Source of the DNA: Pseudomonas saponiphila | Lineage (GTDB): Bacteria > Pseudomonadota > Gammaproteobacteria > Pseudomonadales > Pseudomonadaceae | DNA: 64,000 nucleotides | Direction of reading: 5' to 3' | NCBI RefSeq assembly: GCF_900105185.1 | Contig: NZ_FNTJ01000002.1 | Location: 1,550,001-1,614,000 of the forward strand | In this document: positions 8,634-18,323 of the stretch, piece by piece | Position numbering within the stretch: the stretch's first letter is position 1 | Layout of the letters: each line of letters opens with the position of its first letter | Position numbers and translations under genes: made by a program | The notes under the pieces: model-generated | What the model was told of the DNA's origin: nothing | Databases searched by the model: none | Seen by the model: only the letters and a program-made list of their open reading frames with translations

Positions 8634-8950
8634 GCGGATATCCCTGACAGTCAGTGCTCCTGTGGAGCGAATTATTAGGGTCGAGCACCCAGGGATGTGG
8701 GTTTGGCGCGCTCGTCACTCGGGATGGGAGTGACGTCGAACGGTGGCGGGTGATGCCGGCAGGATCGTCTTCGATGCGGGTAGCACGCGGATCTGCGGGG
8801 CTTGGGTAAGCAGCGCGATTATAGAAAGGCTGCTAACGATCCAACAAGGGTTGTGGTGGTTGCCGGGTTTGCGTGACGGCACCAGGCCCGAGGGCCCGTT
8901 GCGCAGGGCCAGGGAGCAGGCAACAGCGCTTGTGGGGTATCGGCTGCGAG
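8634..8950. other. Intergenic region between MFS and CorC genes
   Basis: This 317-bp stretch holds the candidate MFS promoter at 8818-8847. I see no convincing small gene, hairpin with T tract, or REP element in the rest. Confidence 0.5.
8818..8847 (-). promoter_or_regulatory. Candidate sigma-70 promoter for the MFS gene
   Basis: On the minus strand, TTGTTG (8847-8842) and a perfect TATAAT (8823-8818) are separated by 18 bp. The resulting leader would be about 180 nt. No other feature was seen near it. Confidence 0.4.
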
Positions 8951-10180
8951 TCAGGTCCGGGCGGGAGGGCTGCTGGTGTGCCAGAGCAGCACGCGGCTGA
9001 CGCGGTTTTCCTCGGTTTCGAGGATCTCCAGGCGGTAGCGGCCGATCTTCAGGCATACGGCGCTGTCGGGAATGGTTTCCAGGGCTTCGGTGACCAGGCC
9101 GTTGAGGGTCTTGGGGCCGTCGCTGGGCAGGTGCCAGCCCAGGCTCTTGTTCAGTTCGCGAATCGAGGCCGCGCCTTCCACCACATAACGACCGTCGGCC
9201 TGCGGATGGATGTGGGGGTTGTCCAGGCTGTGCTCGCTTTCGAACTCGCCGACGATTTCTTCGAGAATGTCTTCCAGGGTGACGATGCCCAGCACCTCGC
9301 CGTATTCGTCCACCACCATGCCCAGGCGCCGTTGCTGCTTGTGGAAGTTGAGCAGTTGCAGTTGCAGCGGGGTGCTTTCCGGGACGAAGTAGGGTTCGTG
9401 GCAGGCGGCCAGCAAGGCTTCCTTGGTCAGGCTGGCGTCAGGCAACAGGTGGCGGATCTGCCGGGTGTTGAGCACCGCTTCGACCTGATTGATATCGCTG
9501 TGGAATACCGGCAGCCGGGTGCGTTTGTTCAGGCGCAGCTGGGCAATGATCTCTTCGATCGGGTCGTCGAGGTTGATGCCCTGCACTTCGCTGCGGGGCA
9601 CCAGGATGTCGTTGACGGTGATGTTGTCCAGGGCGTGGATGCCGGACAGGGCGTGGTGTTCCTGAGGGGCGGGCTCATCGTCCAGTAGCGCCGGATCGTC
9701 GTCGCTGTGTTTGACCGCGCTGGCCTTGGCGGCGAACGGGCGCAACAGCAGCTGGCCGATGGCGTTGAGCAGCCAGGCCAGGGGATAGACAAGCTTCATG
9801 GGGATCGCCAGCAGGCTGTTGCCAAAGCTCAGGGTGCCTTCCGGATAGCGCAGAGCCAGGGTGCGGGGCAGGTACTCGGCCAGCACCAGCAAGCCGCTGG
9901 TGCTGATCAGGCAGGCCAGCCAGGGGCCTTCTTCCGCCCAGTAGAACAGCGCCAGCAAGGTGCTGATGATCACCGCCAGGACCCGGCACAGGGTATTGCA
10001 CAGAATCAGGCTTTCCTTGGGGAAGGCCAGTCGCGCTGTCGGCTTGTCGCCGGAGCGCGAGCCGTTACGTTGGGTCAGCAGGTGCTGTTGCGCGGCGTCG
10101 ATGGCAGTGAATAGCCCCGACCAGACGATCAGCAGGGCGATTACCGCGAGCATGGGCCCGGAGGGCAGGGAGTCGGTCAT
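8951..10180 (-). CDS. CNNM/CorC-HlyC family membrane protein with CBS pair
   Basis: A 409-residue protein. The N-terminal CNNM (DUF21) membrane domain covers residues 1-180. Two CBS domains follow (NDILVPRSEV near 205, MVVDEYGEVLGIVTLEDILE near 300), then a C-terminal CorC_HlyC domain. Homologues take part in magnesium or cobalt efflux or resistance. It is 9 bp downstream of the CcsA-like gene on the same strand, so the two probably form an operon divergent from ffh, a common arrangement in Pseudomonas. Confidence 0.85.
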   Translation of the reverse strand: MTDSLPSGPMLAVIALLIVWSGLFTAIDAAQQHLLTQRNGSRSGDKPTARLAFPKESLILCNTLCRVLAVIISTLLALFYWAEEGPWLACLISTSGLLVLAEYLPRTLALRYPEGTLSFGNSLLAIPMKLVYPLAWLLNAIGQLLLRPFAAKASAVKHSDDDPALLDDEPAPQEHHALSGIHALDNITVNDILVPRSEVQGINLDDPIEEIIAQLRLNKRTRLPVFHSDINQVEAVLNTRQIRHLLPDASLTKEALLAACHEPYFVPESTPLQLQLLNFHKQQRRLGMVVDEYGEVLGIVTLEDILEEIVGEFESEHSLDNPHIHPQADGRYVVEGAASIRELNKSLGWHLPSDGPKTLNGLVTEALETIPDSAVCLKIGRYRLEILETEENRVSRVLLWHTSSPPART

Positions 10181-10189
10181 GGCCGGTCG

Positions 10190-11002
10190 TCAGATGTGCA
10201 GGATGTATTCACGAACCAGCTTGCTGCCGAAGTACGCCAGCATCAGCAGGCAGAAACCCGCGAGGGTCCAGCGAATCGCCTTGTGCCCGCGCCAGCCCAG
10301 GCGGTTGCGGCCCCACAGCAGCACGCTGAACACCACCCAGGCCAGGCAGGCCAGCAGGGTCTTGTGCACCAGGTGCTGGGCGAACAGGTTTTCGACGAAC
10401 AGCCAGCCGGAGATCAGCGACAGTGACAGCAGGCTCCAGCCGGCCCAGAGAAAGCCGAACAGCAGGCTTTCCATGGTCTGCAGCGGCGGGAAGTTCCTGA
10501 TCAGGCCGGAGGGGTGCTTGTTCTTCAACTGGTGGTCCTGCACCAGCAGCAGCAACGACTGGAAGACCGCGATGGTGAACATGCCGTAGGCCAGGATCGA
10601 CAACAGGATGTGGGCGAGAATCCCCGGCTCCTCATCGATCACCGGCACGGTGCCGGTTGGCACGAACTGCGCCAGCAGGGCTGTCAGGGCGCCCAGGGGG
10701 AACAGCAGCACCAGCAGGTTTTCCACCGGAATCCGCCAGCAGGCCAGCAGGGTTAGGGCGATGACCGCCGCGGCGATCAGGCTGGCGGCGCTGAAGAAGT
10801 CCAGGCCCAGGCCCGCCGGAGTCAGCAGGTGGGTCAGCAGGCTGATGCCATGGGCGAGCAGGGCCAGGATGCCCAGCGTAACCAGCAGGCGCTTGTTTGC
10901 CTTGGCGCCGGTGGCCAGGCGAGAGCCTTGATAGAAGGTCGCAGCGGCATAAAGGACGGCGGCGGCGAGGGTGGGTAGCAAGCTGGGTGACAAGGGGAGC
11001 AT
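10190..11002 (-). CDS. CcsA/YpjD-like inner membrane protein (cytochrome c assembly family)
   Basis: A 270-residue protein with about eight membrane helices. It belongs to the CytC_asm family and matches the YpjD-like members found beside ffh in gamma-proteobacteria. The frame is open 31 codons further upstream, but the ATG at 11002 is preceded by AGGA and gives a membrane protein of normal length (MLPLSPSLLPTL). Some relatives handle haem for c-type cytochromes; the role of this branch is not established. Confidence 0.8.
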   Translation of the reverse strand: MLPLSPSLLPTLAAAVLYAAATFYQGSRLATGAKANKRLLVTLGILALLAHGISLLTHLLTPAGLGLDFFSAASLIAAAVIALTLLACWRIPVENLLVLLFPLGALTALLAQFVPTGTVPVIDEEPGILAHILLSILAYGMFTIAVFQSLLLLVQDHQLKNKHPSGLIRNFPPLQTMESLLFGFLWAGWSLLSLSLISGWLFVENLFAQHLVHKTLLACLAWVVFSVLLWGRNRLGWRGHKAIRWTLAGFCLLMLAYFGSKLVREYILHI

Positions 11003-11108
11003 AAATCCTGTTAGGCAGGCCCGAAAGTCGCTGAGTTTGGCATAGAACCCACAGCCCTGAAAGTCCACCCAAGCAGACGGCGAGGTGTCCGCCACGCACA
11101 GTCTTCGC

Positions 11109-11114
11109 TATAAT
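11109..11114 (+). promoter_or_regulatory. -10 element (TATAAT) upstream of ffh
   Basis: A perfect TATAAT lies 97 bp before the ffh start. The -35 region is poor, so this is a tentative promoter. Confidence 0.35.
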
Positions 11115-11210
11115 CCGCGACCTGCCCACGCCGCAGGCTCATCGAGCACTTGTTTATCACGCTCTGGGCCGCCATTACCCCGGTCTACCTTGGGCCTGAA
11201 AGGATCGAGC

Positions 11211-12587
11211 ATGTTTGAAAACCTAACCGACCGTCTCTCGCAGACGCTGCGCCATGTCACCGGCAAGGCCAAGCTGACCGAGGACAACATCAAAGACACC
11301 CTGCGCGAAGTGCGCATGGCGCTGCTCGAAGCTGACGTCGCGTTGCCGGTGGTCAAGGACTTCGTCAATTCGGTGAAGGAGCGTGCGGTCGGCACCGAAG
11401 TGTCCCGCAGCCTGACCCCGGGCCAGGCCTTTGTGAAGATCGTCCAGGCCGAGCTGGAAAGCCTGATGGGCGCGGCCAACGAAGACCTCAACCTGAGTGC
11501 CGTGCCGCCAGCCGTGGTGCTGATGGCCGGTCTGCAGGGCGCGGGCAAGACCACCACCGCCGGCAAGCTTGCGCGCTTTCTTAAAGAGCGCAAGAAAAAG
11601 AGCGTGATGGTGGTGTCCGCCGACGTTTACCGCCCGGCGGCGATCAAGCAGCTGGAAACCCTGGCCAACGACATCGGCGTGACCTTCTTCCCGTCCGATC
11701 TGAGCCAGAAGCCGGTGGCCATCGCTGAAGCGGCTATAAAGGAAGCGAAGCTCAAGTTCATCGACGTGGTGATCGTCGACACCGCCGGTCGCCTGCACGT
11801 CGACAGCGAGATGATGGACGAGATCCAGGCGCTGCACGCGGCGATCAAGCCGGTGGAAACCCTGTTCGTGGTCGACGCCATGACCGGCCAGGACGCCGCC
11901 AACACCGCCAAGGCCTTTGGTGACGCGCTGCCGCTGACCGGGGTGATCCTGACCAAGGTCGACGGCGACGCCCGTGGCGGTGCCGCGCTGTCGGTGCGGG
12001 CCATCACTGGCAAGCCGATCAAGTTCATCGGTATGGGTGAGAAGAGCGAGGCGCTGGAGCCGTTCCATCCTGAGCGTATCGCTTCGCGGATCCTTGGCAT
12101 GGGCGACGTGCTCAGCCTGATCGAGCAGGCCGAGCAGACCCTCGACAAGGAAAAGGCCGACAAGCTTGCTAAAAAGCTGAAGAAGGGCAAGGGCTTCGAC
12201 CTCGAAGACTTCCGCGACCAACTGCAACAAATGAAGAACATGGGTGGCCTGGGCGGCCTGATGGACAAGCTGCCGAACATCGGCGGGGTCAATCTGGCGC
12301 AGATGGGCAACGCACAGAGCGCCGCTGAAAAGCAGTTCAAGCAGATGGAAGCCATCATCAACTCCATGACCCCGGCCGAGCGCCGCGACCCTGAGCTGAT
12401 CAGCGGTTCGCGCAAGCGCCGGATCGCCATGGGTTCCGGTACCCAGGTGCAGGACATCGGCCGCTTGATCAAGCAGCACAAGCAGATGCAGAAGATGATG
12501 AAGAAGTTCTCCGCCAAGGGCGGGATGGCCAAGATGATGCGCGGCATGGGCGGTATGCTGCCCGGCGGCGGCATGCCGAAGATCTGA
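11211..12587 (+). CDS. ffh: Signal recognition particle protein Ffh
   Basis: A 458-residue SRP54-type GTPase. It binds 4.5S RNA and signal sequences and docks with FtsY to target membrane proteins. The N domain is followed by the GTPase domain with P-loop GLQGAGKTTTAGKLA (near residue 105) and DTAGRLH (near 190), and by a methionine-rich M domain at the C-terminus (repeated KMM and GGM words). The ATG at 11211 gives the conserved MFENLTDRLSQTL start and has AGGA upstream. It is followed by its own terminator. Confidence 0.97.
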   Translation: MFENLTDRLSQTLRHVTGKAKLTEDNIKDTLREVRMALLEADVALPVVKDFVNSVKERAVGTEVSRSLTPGQAFVKIVQAELESLMGAANEDLNLSAVPPAVVLMAGLQGAGKTTTAGKLARFLKERKKKSVMVVSADVYRPAAIKQLETLANDIGVTFFPSDLSQKPVAIAEAAIKEAKLKFIDVVIVDTAGRLHVDSEMMDEIQALHAAIKPVETLFVVDAMTGQDAANTAKAFGDALPLTGVILTKVDGDARGGAALSVRAITGKPIKFIGMGEKSEALEPFHPERIASRILGMGDVLSLIEQAEQTLDKEKADKLAKKLKKGKGFDLEDFRDQLQQMKNMGGLGGLMDKLPNIGGVNLAQMGNAQSAAEKQFKQMEAIINSMTPAERRDPELISGSRKRRIAMGSGTQVQDIGRLIKQHKQMQKMMKKFSAKGGMAKMMRGMGGMLPGGGMPKI

Positions 12588-12594
12588 AGAATCC

Positions 12595-12622
12595 GCGCCG
12601 GCAGTCATGTCGGCGCTTTTTT
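12595..12622 (+). terminator. Intrinsic terminator of ffh
   Basis: GCGCCG (12595-12600) pairs with CGGCGC (12611-12616) and is followed by six T residues. It separates ffh from the ribosomal operon. Confidence 0.8.
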
Positions 12623-12738
12623 CCACGGGGACGTGGAATCCAGGGTAAACCCTCGTTTGGGGTGAGCCCGCTCGCTGTCGCTTGCGACGGCTTCATGGCA
12701 AATCTGAGTGGCAGCCGATGGGCGCCGGAAAAAGTCAT

Positions 12739-12766
12739 TTGCAAAAGTCCGGATATTCCTTAGAAT
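12739..12766 (+). promoter_or_regulatory. Promoter of the rpsP-rimM-trmD-rplS operon
   Basis: TTGCAA (12739-12744), a 16-bp spacer and TAGAAT (12761-12766) lie 73 bp before the rpsP start and after the ffh terminator. Confidence 0.6.
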
Positions 12767-12838
12767 ATGCGGCCTTTCGGGCACCCATGCCCGCTGTGCA
12801 TTTAGATTTGCAGCACCGACTACAGGAACGATGTTCAC

Positions 12839-13090
12839 ATGCTAACAATCCGTCTTGCCCTTGGCGGCTCCAAAAAGCGCCCGTTTTACCACCTGACCGT
12901 GACCGACAGCCGTAACCCACGTGACGGTTCGCACAAAGAACAAGTTGGCTTCTTCAACCCGATCGCTCGTGGTCAAGAAGTTCGCCTGTCCGTGAACCAA
13001 GAGCGCGTAGCCTACTGGCTGAGCGTGGGTGCACAGCCTTCTGAGCGCGTTGCTCAGTTGCTGAAGGAATCGGCTAAGGCTGCAGCCTGA
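12839..13090 (+). CDS. rpsP: 30S ribosomal protein S16
   Basis: An 83-residue protein beginning [19 protein letters not shown], typical of bS16. It binds 16S rRNA and assists 30S assembly. It is the first gene of the conserved rpsP-rimM-trmD-rplS operon, 5 bp ahead of rimM. Length and sequence are as expected for Pseudomonas. Confidence 0.98.
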   Translation: MLTIRLALGGSKKRPFYHLTVTDSRNPRDGSHKEQVGFFNPIARGQEVRLSVNQERVAYWLSVGAQPSERVAQLLKESAKAAA

Positions 13091-13095
13091 ACCCT

Positions 13096-13632
13096 ATGAA
13101 CGCGACGCCAGCTCCTGCTGATGATTTGATCGTTATCGGCAAAATCTACTCTGTTCATGGCGTTCGCGGCGAAGTGAAGGTCTTTTCCTTTACTGATCCG
13201 ATTAAAAACCTGTTGGACTACAAAACCTGGACGCTCAAGCGCGAAGGTAGCGTGAAACAGGTTGAGCTGGTCAGCGGACGCGGGAACGAAAAGTTCCTGG
13301 TCGCAAAGCTCAAGGGTCTTGATGATCGCGAAGAAGCACGTCTTCTGGCCGGTTACGAGATCTGCGTGCCGCGCAGCCTGTTCCCTGAACTGACCGACGG
13401 CGAGTACTACTGGTACCAGCTGCAAGGTCTCAAGGTCATCGACACCCTCGGGCAACTGCTCGGGCAGATCGATCACCTGCTGGAGACCGGCTCGAACGAT
13501 GTAATGGTGGTCAAGCCTTGCGCTGGCAGCCTGGATGATCGCGAACGTCTGTTGCCCTATACCGAGCAATGCGTGTTGGCCGTCGACCTGGCAGCGGGCG
13601 AGATGAAGGTGGAATGGGACGCGGATTTCTAA
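13096..13632 (+). CDS. rimM: 16S rRNA processing protein RimM
   Basis: A 178-residue protein. It helps maturation of the 30S head domain and binds S19. The N-terminal RimM barrel has [19 protein letters not shown] (about residues 14-32), and the C-terminal PRC-barrel-like domain contains [12 protein letters not shown] near residue 100. It lies 5 bp after rpsP and 2 bp before trmD. Confidence 0.97.
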   Translation: MNATPAPADDLIVIGKIYSVHGVRGEVKVFSFTDPIKNLLDYKTWTLKREGSVKQVELVSGRGNEKFLVAKLKGLDDREEARLLAGYEICVPRSLFPELTDGEYYWYQLQGLKVIDTLGQLLGQIDHLLETGSNDVMVVKPCAGSLDDRERLLPYTEQCVLAVDLAAGEMKVEWDADF

Positions 13633-13634
13633 GC

Positions 13635-14387
13635 GTGGCTAACTTGCGCGTAGAAGTGATCAGTCTGTTTCCCGAGATGTTTTCCGCCATCAGTGAGTAC
13701 GGCATAACCAGCCGCGCGGTGAAACAGGGGCTGTTGCAGCTGACCTGTTGGAATCCGCGAGACTACACCACGGATCGACATCACACTGTGGACGATCGCC
13801 CGTTTGGCGGCGGCCCTGGCATGGTGATGAAGATCAAGCCCCTGGAGGATGCACTGGTTCAGGCCAGAAACGCAGCCGGGGAGGGTGCGAAGGTGATCTA
13901 CCTGTCGCCCCAAGGCCGTCAACTGAATCAGTCGGCGGTGCGCGAGTTGGCGAATGAGGATGCATTGATCCTGATTGCTGGTCGTTATGAAGGCATTGAC
14001 GAGCGGTTTATTGAAGCTCATGTCGATGAAGAGTGGTCGATTGGCGACTATGTACTCTCCGGTGGCGAGCTGCCGGCGATGGTCCTGATTGATGCGGTTA
14101 CGCGACTGCTGCCCGGAGCTTTAGGGCATGTGGATTCCGCGGAGGAAGATTCCTTCACGGACGGTCTGCTGGATTGCCCGCACTACACCCGACCGGAGGT
14201 GTATGCGGATCAGCGTGTTCCCGACGTATTGCTAAGCGGCAATCACGCACACATCCGGCGTTGGCGTTTACAGCAGTCCCTTGGTCGGACCTATGAACGA
14301 CGCGCCGATCTTCTGGAAAGCCGCTCGCTTTCTGGAGAAGAGAAGAAGCTGCTCGAGGAATATCTCCGCGAGCGGGACGATAGTTAA
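13635..14387 (+). CDS. trmD: tRNA (guanine-N1-)-methyltransferase TrmD
   Basis: A 250-residue SPOUT methyltransferase that makes m1G37 in tRNAs, preventing +1 frameshifts. The knot region shows [20 protein letters not shown] and the [20 protein letters not shown] loop that binds S-adenosylmethionine. I chose the GTG at 13635, which gives the conserved start (M)[15 protein letters not shown]; the upstream in-frame ATG at 13569 lies inside rimM and would add 22 unrelated residues. Confidence 0.96.
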   Translation: MANLRVEVISLFPEMFSAISEYGITSRAVKQGLLQLTCWNPRDYTTDRHHTVDDRPFGGGPGMVMKIKPLEDALVQARNAAGEGAKVIYLSPQGRQLNQSAVRELANEDALILIAGRYEGIDERFIEAHVDEEWSIGDYVLSGGELPAMVLIDAVTRLLPGALGHVDSAEEDSFTDGLLDCPHYTRPEVYADQRVPDVLLSGNHAHIRRWRLQQSLGRTYERRADLLESRSLSGEEKKLLEEYLRERDDS

Positions 14388-14432
14388 CAACGTATCGATG
14401 GTAGATCCGACGATTTACCTTAGGAGCACAGC

Positions 14433-14783
14433 ATGACCAACAAAATCATCCTTGCACTCGAAGCAGAGCAGATGACCAAAGAGATCCCAGCCTTTGCCCC
14501 GGGCGACACCATTGTCGTTCAGGTGAAAGTGAAGGAAGGCGATCGTTCCCGTCTGCAGGCGTTCGAAGGCGTAGTTATCGCCAAGCGCAACCGCGGTGTG
14601 AACAGCGCGTTCACCGTACGTAAAATCTCCAACGGTGTTGGCGTAGAGCGTACTTTCCAGACCTACTCCCCGCAGATCGACAGCATGGCTGTCAAGCGTC
14701 GCGGTGACGTGCGTAAAGCCAAGCTGTACTACCTGCGCGACCTGTCGGGTAAAGCAGCTCGCATCAAGGAAAAACTGGCTTAA
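14433..14783 (+). CDS. rplS: 50S ribosomal protein L19
   Basis: A 116-residue bL19 protein with family marks such as [19 protein letters not shown] and [19 protein letters not shown]. It sits at the 30S-50S interface. It is the last gene of the operon and is preceded by TAGGAGC as ribosome site. A strong terminator follows. Confidence 0.98.
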   Translation: MTNKIILALEAEQMTKEIPAFAPGDTIVVQVKVKEGDRSRLQAFEGVVIAKRNRGVNSAFTVRKISNGVGVERTFQTYSPQIDSMAVKRRGDVRKAKLYYLRDLSGKAARIKEKLA

Positions 14784-14801
14784 GTCCAGCTTCCGATGCA
14801 G

Positions 14802-14829
14802 AAAAAAGCAGCCTACGGGCTGCTTTTTT
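14802..14829 (+). terminator. Intrinsic terminator of the rplS operon
   Basis: AAAAAAGCAGCC (14802-14813) pairs with GGCTGCTTTTTT (14818-14829) around a 4-nt loop. The A and T arms make it functional in both directions. Confidence 0.9.
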
Positions 14830-14874
14830 GTTGCCCGTCATTTATCCCTCATCAATGTTTCAGGCAGTTGACCG

Positions 14875-15288
14875 ATGTCCCCTCGCGAGCAAGAAATCCA
14901 GCGCCGTACCGAGCTTTCGGTGACCCGCGTGACCAAGGCGGTATTCCCCTCCACCACCAACCATCACAACACCCTGTTCGGCGGCACGGCCCTGGCCTGG
15001 ATGGATGAGGTTTCGTTCATTGCGGCCACGCGTTTCTGTCGCTTGCCGCTGGTGACGGTGTCCACCGACCGCATTGACTTCAAGCATCCGATTGCCGCGG
15101 GTTCGATCGTCGAGTTGGTCGGGCGGGTGGTGACGGTGGGCAACACCAGCCTCAAGGTCGAAGTCGAGGTATTTGTCGAAAGCATGAGCTGCGACGGAAG
15201 GGAGAAGGCCATTCATGGTCTGTTCAGTTTCGTCGCCATTGATGACGACAAGCGTCCGGTGCCGGTGCTTCCGGGGTTTGCAGCGTAG
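14875..15288 (+). CDS. Acyl-CoA thioesterase, hotdog fold (YciA/BACH-like)
   Basis: A 137-residue single-hotdog protein. HHNTLFGGTALAWMDEVSFI (about residues 30-49) holds the catalytic Asp in the N-H-x-n-x-x-G-G-x-x-M-D pattern of the YciA/ACOT group. DRIDFKHPI follows near residue 72. Such enzymes hydrolyse a wide range of acyl-CoAs as hexamers. It is a single gene after the rplS terminator. Confidence 0.85.
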   Translation: MSPREQEIQRRTELSVTRVTKAVFPSTTNHHNTLFGGTALAWMDEVSFIAATRFCRLPLVTVSTDRIDFKHPIAAGSIVELVGRVVTVGNTSLKVEVEVFVESMSCDGREKAIHGLFSFVAIDDDKRPVPVLPGFAA

Positions 15289-15326
15289 CAGGCGGCGTGC
15301 TGGCGAACGGGGGTGGGGTTCGGGCC

Positions 15327-15354
15327 TTTTCGCTGGCAAGCCAGCTCCTACAGG
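15327..15354. repeat. Single REP sequence
   Basis: TTCGCTGGCAAGCCAGCTCC plus TACAGG matches the Pseudomonas REP pattern. It is followed by a run of nine G (15353-15361) just outside the antiporter stop. Confidence 0.6.
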
Positions 15355-15366
15355 GGGGGGGCTCGG

Positions 15367-17172
15367 TTACAGGGACTCCGGCTGGATCAGCGCCAGCAGG
15401 GTCCAGCCCGGCGCTGGCTTGAGGCTGCTCTCCGGGGTGACGACATGCACCCAGCCGTTGCTGTCGCGGGCGAACAGCAAGGTCGCGCGTTCACCGTGCA
15501 AGGCCTGGTAGTCGTCCCAGTCAAAGGTTTCGGTCAGGTGCGTGCTGTACAACTCCGCGCCCTGGCCCAGCAGGCTGGCCAGTTTGGTGTAGGTCAGGGC
15601 CTCGCTGCCCAGCAGTTGGCCGCGGTGTTCGTGGCTGGCGCGGTGCTTGTCGGTGCGTCGGCTTTCCTGGCTGTTGGCCAGGGCGAACAGGCGCTGATGG
15701 CCGAAGTCATGACGAAAGCGCATGGCTGCCAGGGTGTTGAGTTCGCCTGAAGGCGAGAGCGCCAGCAGATGCCCCAGGCCCACCAGATCCAGGTGCGCGT
15801 CGGCGTGCTGCGAGGCCGGATTGCCGAAATACGTGGGCAGGCCTTCCATGCGCGCTGCACGGATGTTCTCCCAGCTGGAGTCGGTCAGCAGCACTCGGCT
15901 GCCCAACTGCTGCAAAGCCTTGGCGATGGTGCGTGCCGGGCCGTTGGCGCCGACAATCAGGAAGCCGCTGGGGGCGGGTTCCGCGACCTTCAGCAGGCGC
16001 GCCAAGGGCCGGGCGGTAGCGCTTTGCAGGACCACGGTGCCGATGATCACGGCGAAGGTCAGTGGCACCAGCAGCAGCGCGCCCTGGTGGCCGGCCTCGT
16101 CCAGGCGGATGGCGAAGATCGCCGATACCGCCGCGGCAACAATCCCTCGTGGGGCAATCCATGCCAGCAAGGCGCGTTCGCGCCAGTTGAGATTCGACCC
16201 GGCGGTGGACAGCAGCACGTTCAGCGGGCGGGCGATGAACTGGATCACCAGCAGCAGGATCAGCACCAGCGGGCCCAGGGCGATCAGTGCCTTGAGGTCC
16301 AGGCGGGCCGCCAGCAGGATGAACAGCCCGGAAATCAGCAGCACGCTGAGGTTTTCCTTGAAGTGCAGGATGTGCCGGACATCCACACCTTTCATATTGG
16401 CCATCCACATGCCCATCAGGGTCACGGCCAGCAGTCCGGATTCATGCATCACCTGGTTGGAGGCAATGAATATCCCCAGCACCGCGGCCAGGGTCGCCAG
16501 GTTGTGCAGGTATTCCGGCAGCCACTGGCGGCGCATGATGCTGCCCAGCACCCAGCCGCCGGCGATGCCGAACAGGCTGCCGCAGAGAATCACTCCGCCG
16601 AAGGTCAGCAGGCTGTGGCTCAGGCCCTCGCCGGCGGCGCTGGCGATGATGAAGCTGTAGACCACCACTGCCAGCAGGGCGCCGATCGGGTCGATGACGA
16701 TGCCTTCCCAGCGCAGGATGTTGGCGATCGAGGCCTTGGGGCGCACCACCCGCAGCATCGGCACAATCACCGTCGGTCCGGTGACCAGGGTCAGGGTGCC
16801 GAACAGCAAAGCCAGCATCCAGTCGAAGCCCAGCAGCCAATGGGTGGCCAGGGTGATCACCGCCCAGGTGGACAGCGCGCCGAGGGTGACCAGGCGGTGG
16901 ACCACGCTACCGATCTCGCGCCACTCGGAGAGATGCAGGGTCAGGCTGCCTTCGAACAGGATCAGCGCTACCGCCAGCGACACCAGGGGCATCAGCAGCG
17001 GGCCGAACATTTCCTGCGGGTCGAGCCAGCCCAGCACCGGCCCGGCCAGGATGCCGCTGAGCAGCAGGAACAGAATGGCCGGCAGTTTCAGCCTCCAGGC
17101 CAGCCACTGGCAGCCCAGTGCCGCCACGCCGATGCCGCCGAAGGCCAGCAGAATCTGTTGTTCGCTCATCAA
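15367..17172 (-). CDS. Cation:proton antiporter (CPA1/NhaP-type) with C-terminal TrkA-N domain
   Basis: A 601-residue protein. About 12 membrane helices form residues 1-385, including FGTLTLVTGPTVIVPML and EGIVIDPIGALLAVVVYSF, the latter carrying the conserved Asp of the ion site. A Rossmann RCK/TrkA-N domain starts near residue 395 (GFLIVGANGPARTIAKAL) and a short TrkA-C-like tail follows. It probably exchanges Na+ or K+ for protons under control of a cytosolic nucleotide-binding domain. It is divergent from xerD. Start at 17172 or the next Met at 17169. Confidence 0.85.
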   Translation of the reverse strand: MMSEQQILLAFGGIGVAALGCQWLAWRLKLPAILFLLLSGILAGPVLGWLDPQEMFGPLLMPLVSLAVALILFEGSLTLHLSEWREIGSVVHRLVTLGALSTWAVITLATHWLLGFDWMLALLFGTLTLVTGPTVIVPMLRVVRPKASIANILRWEGIVIDPIGALLAVVVYSFIIASAAGEGLSHSLLTFGGVILCGSLFGIAGGWVLGSIMRRQWLPEYLHNLATLAAVLGIFIASNQVMHESGLLAVTLMGMWMANMKGVDVRHILHFKENLSVLLISGLFILLAARLDLKALIALGPLVLILLLVIQFIARPLNVLLSTAGSNLNWRERALLAWIAPRGIVAAAVSAIFAIRLDEAGHQGALLLVPLTFAVIIGTVVLQSATARPLARLLKVAEPAPSGFLIVGANGPARTIAKALQQLGSRVLLTDSSWENIRAARMEGLPTYFGNPASQHADAHLDLVGLGHLLALSPSGELNTLAAMRFRHDFGHQRLFALANSQESRRTDKHRASHEHRGQLLGSEALTYTKLASLLGQGAELYSTHLTETFDWDDYQALHGERATLLFARDSNGWVHVVTPESSLKPAPGWTLLALIQPESL

Positions 17173-17276
17173 TGCACCCTGTTCCTTGAAATGGCTGGCT
17201 ATGAAAGACTAGCGACCCTCTGTGCAGTTCACTATTTTTTTGCCCGTGGCCCCTGGGTCGCGCTTTTCGAGTCTTT

Positions 17277-18173
17277 ATGCCCGCCATCGACCACCCCCTG
17301 ATCGACCGTTTTCTCGATGCCTTGTGGTTGGAGAAAGGTTTGTCCGACAACACCCGCGACGCCTATCGCAGCGATCTGGCGCTGTTCAACGGTTGGCTGC
17401 AGGAGCAGGGGCTGGAACTGCCGCGAGCCGGTCGCGAGTTGATCCTCGATCACCTCGCTTGGCGCGTGGAGCAGGCTTACAAGCCCCGTTCGACGGCGCG
17501 GTTTCTTTCCGGCCTGCGTGGGTTCTACCGCTATCTGCTCAGGGAAAAGCTGATTGAGGTCGACCCGACCCTGCGGATCGACATGCCGCAACTGGGGCGG
17601 CCGTTGCCCAAGTCGCTGTCGGAAGCGGATGTCGAGGCGCTGTTGGCCGCCCCGGACCTGAGCGAGGCCATCGGCCAGCGCGACCGCGCCATGCTTGAAG
17701 TGCTCTATGCCTGTGGGTTGCGGGTCACCGAACTGATCAGCCTGACCCTGGAACAGGTCAATCTGCGCCAGGGCGTGTTGCGGGTCATGGGCAAGGGCAG
17801 CAAGGAGCGCCTGGTGCCCATGGGCGAGGAAGCGATTGTCTGGGTCGAGCGCTACCTGCGCGATGGCCGTGCCGAGTTGCTCGGCGGGCGGCCCAGCGAT
17901 GTGCTGTTTCCCAGCCAGCGCGGCGAGCAGATGACTCGACAGACCTTCTGGCACCGGATCAAGCACCAGGCCAAGGTCGCCGGGATCGGCAAGGCGCTGT
18001 CGCCCCATACCCTGCGCCATGCCTTCGCTACGCACCTGCTCAATCATGGTGCCGACCTGCGGGTGGTGCAGATGCTGCTGGGCCACAGCGACCTGTCCAC
18101 CACCCAGATCTACACCCATGTGGCCCGTGCCCGCCTTCAGGATCTGCACGCCAAGCATCACCCGCGGGGTTGA
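17277..18173 (+). CDS. xerD: Site-specific tyrosine recombinase XerD
   Basis: A 298-residue recombinase that resolves chromosome dimers at dif with XerC. The SAM-like N-terminal core-binding domain covers residues 8-95. The catalytic domain shows Arg in CGLRVTELISL (near 150), HTLRHAFATHLL (His-x-x-Arg, near 245), LGHSDLSTTQIYTHV and its nucleophilic Tyr. Length is standard, and the xerD-dsbC-hom order is conserved in gamma-proteobacteria. Confidence 0.96.
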   Translation: MPAIDHPLIDRFLDALWLEKGLSDNTRDAYRSDLALFNGWLQEQGLELPRAGRELILDHLAWRVEQAYKPRSTARFLSGLRGFYRYLLREKLIEVDPTLRIDMPQLGRPLPKSLSEADVEALLAAPDLSEAIGQRDRAMLEVLYACGLRVTELISLTLEQVNLRQGVLRVMGKGSKERLVPMGEEAIVWVERYLRDGRAELLGGRPSDVLFPSQRGEQMTRQTFWHRIKHQAKVAGIGKALSPHTLRHAFATHLLNHGADLRVVQMLLGHSDLSTTQIYTHVARARLQDLHAKHHPRG

Positions 18174-18323
18174 TTTGGCTCACGAGTGGCGCTTTGCGTC
18201 GCCCGTAGTCGGTGCCGGCAAACAGATGTGATAGGCTTTGCCGGTTTGCAAAAAGGGTGTTTGCCCGGGTTTGATCCCGACCAGCCTTGGCGTTTGCCCA
18301 TTTGCCCGCCTTCAGGAGTTCCC

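Noticed and set aside
15353..15361. Run of nine G as a phase-variation tract
   Set aside because: It lies after the antiporter stop codon, outside any coding frame, next to a REP sequence.
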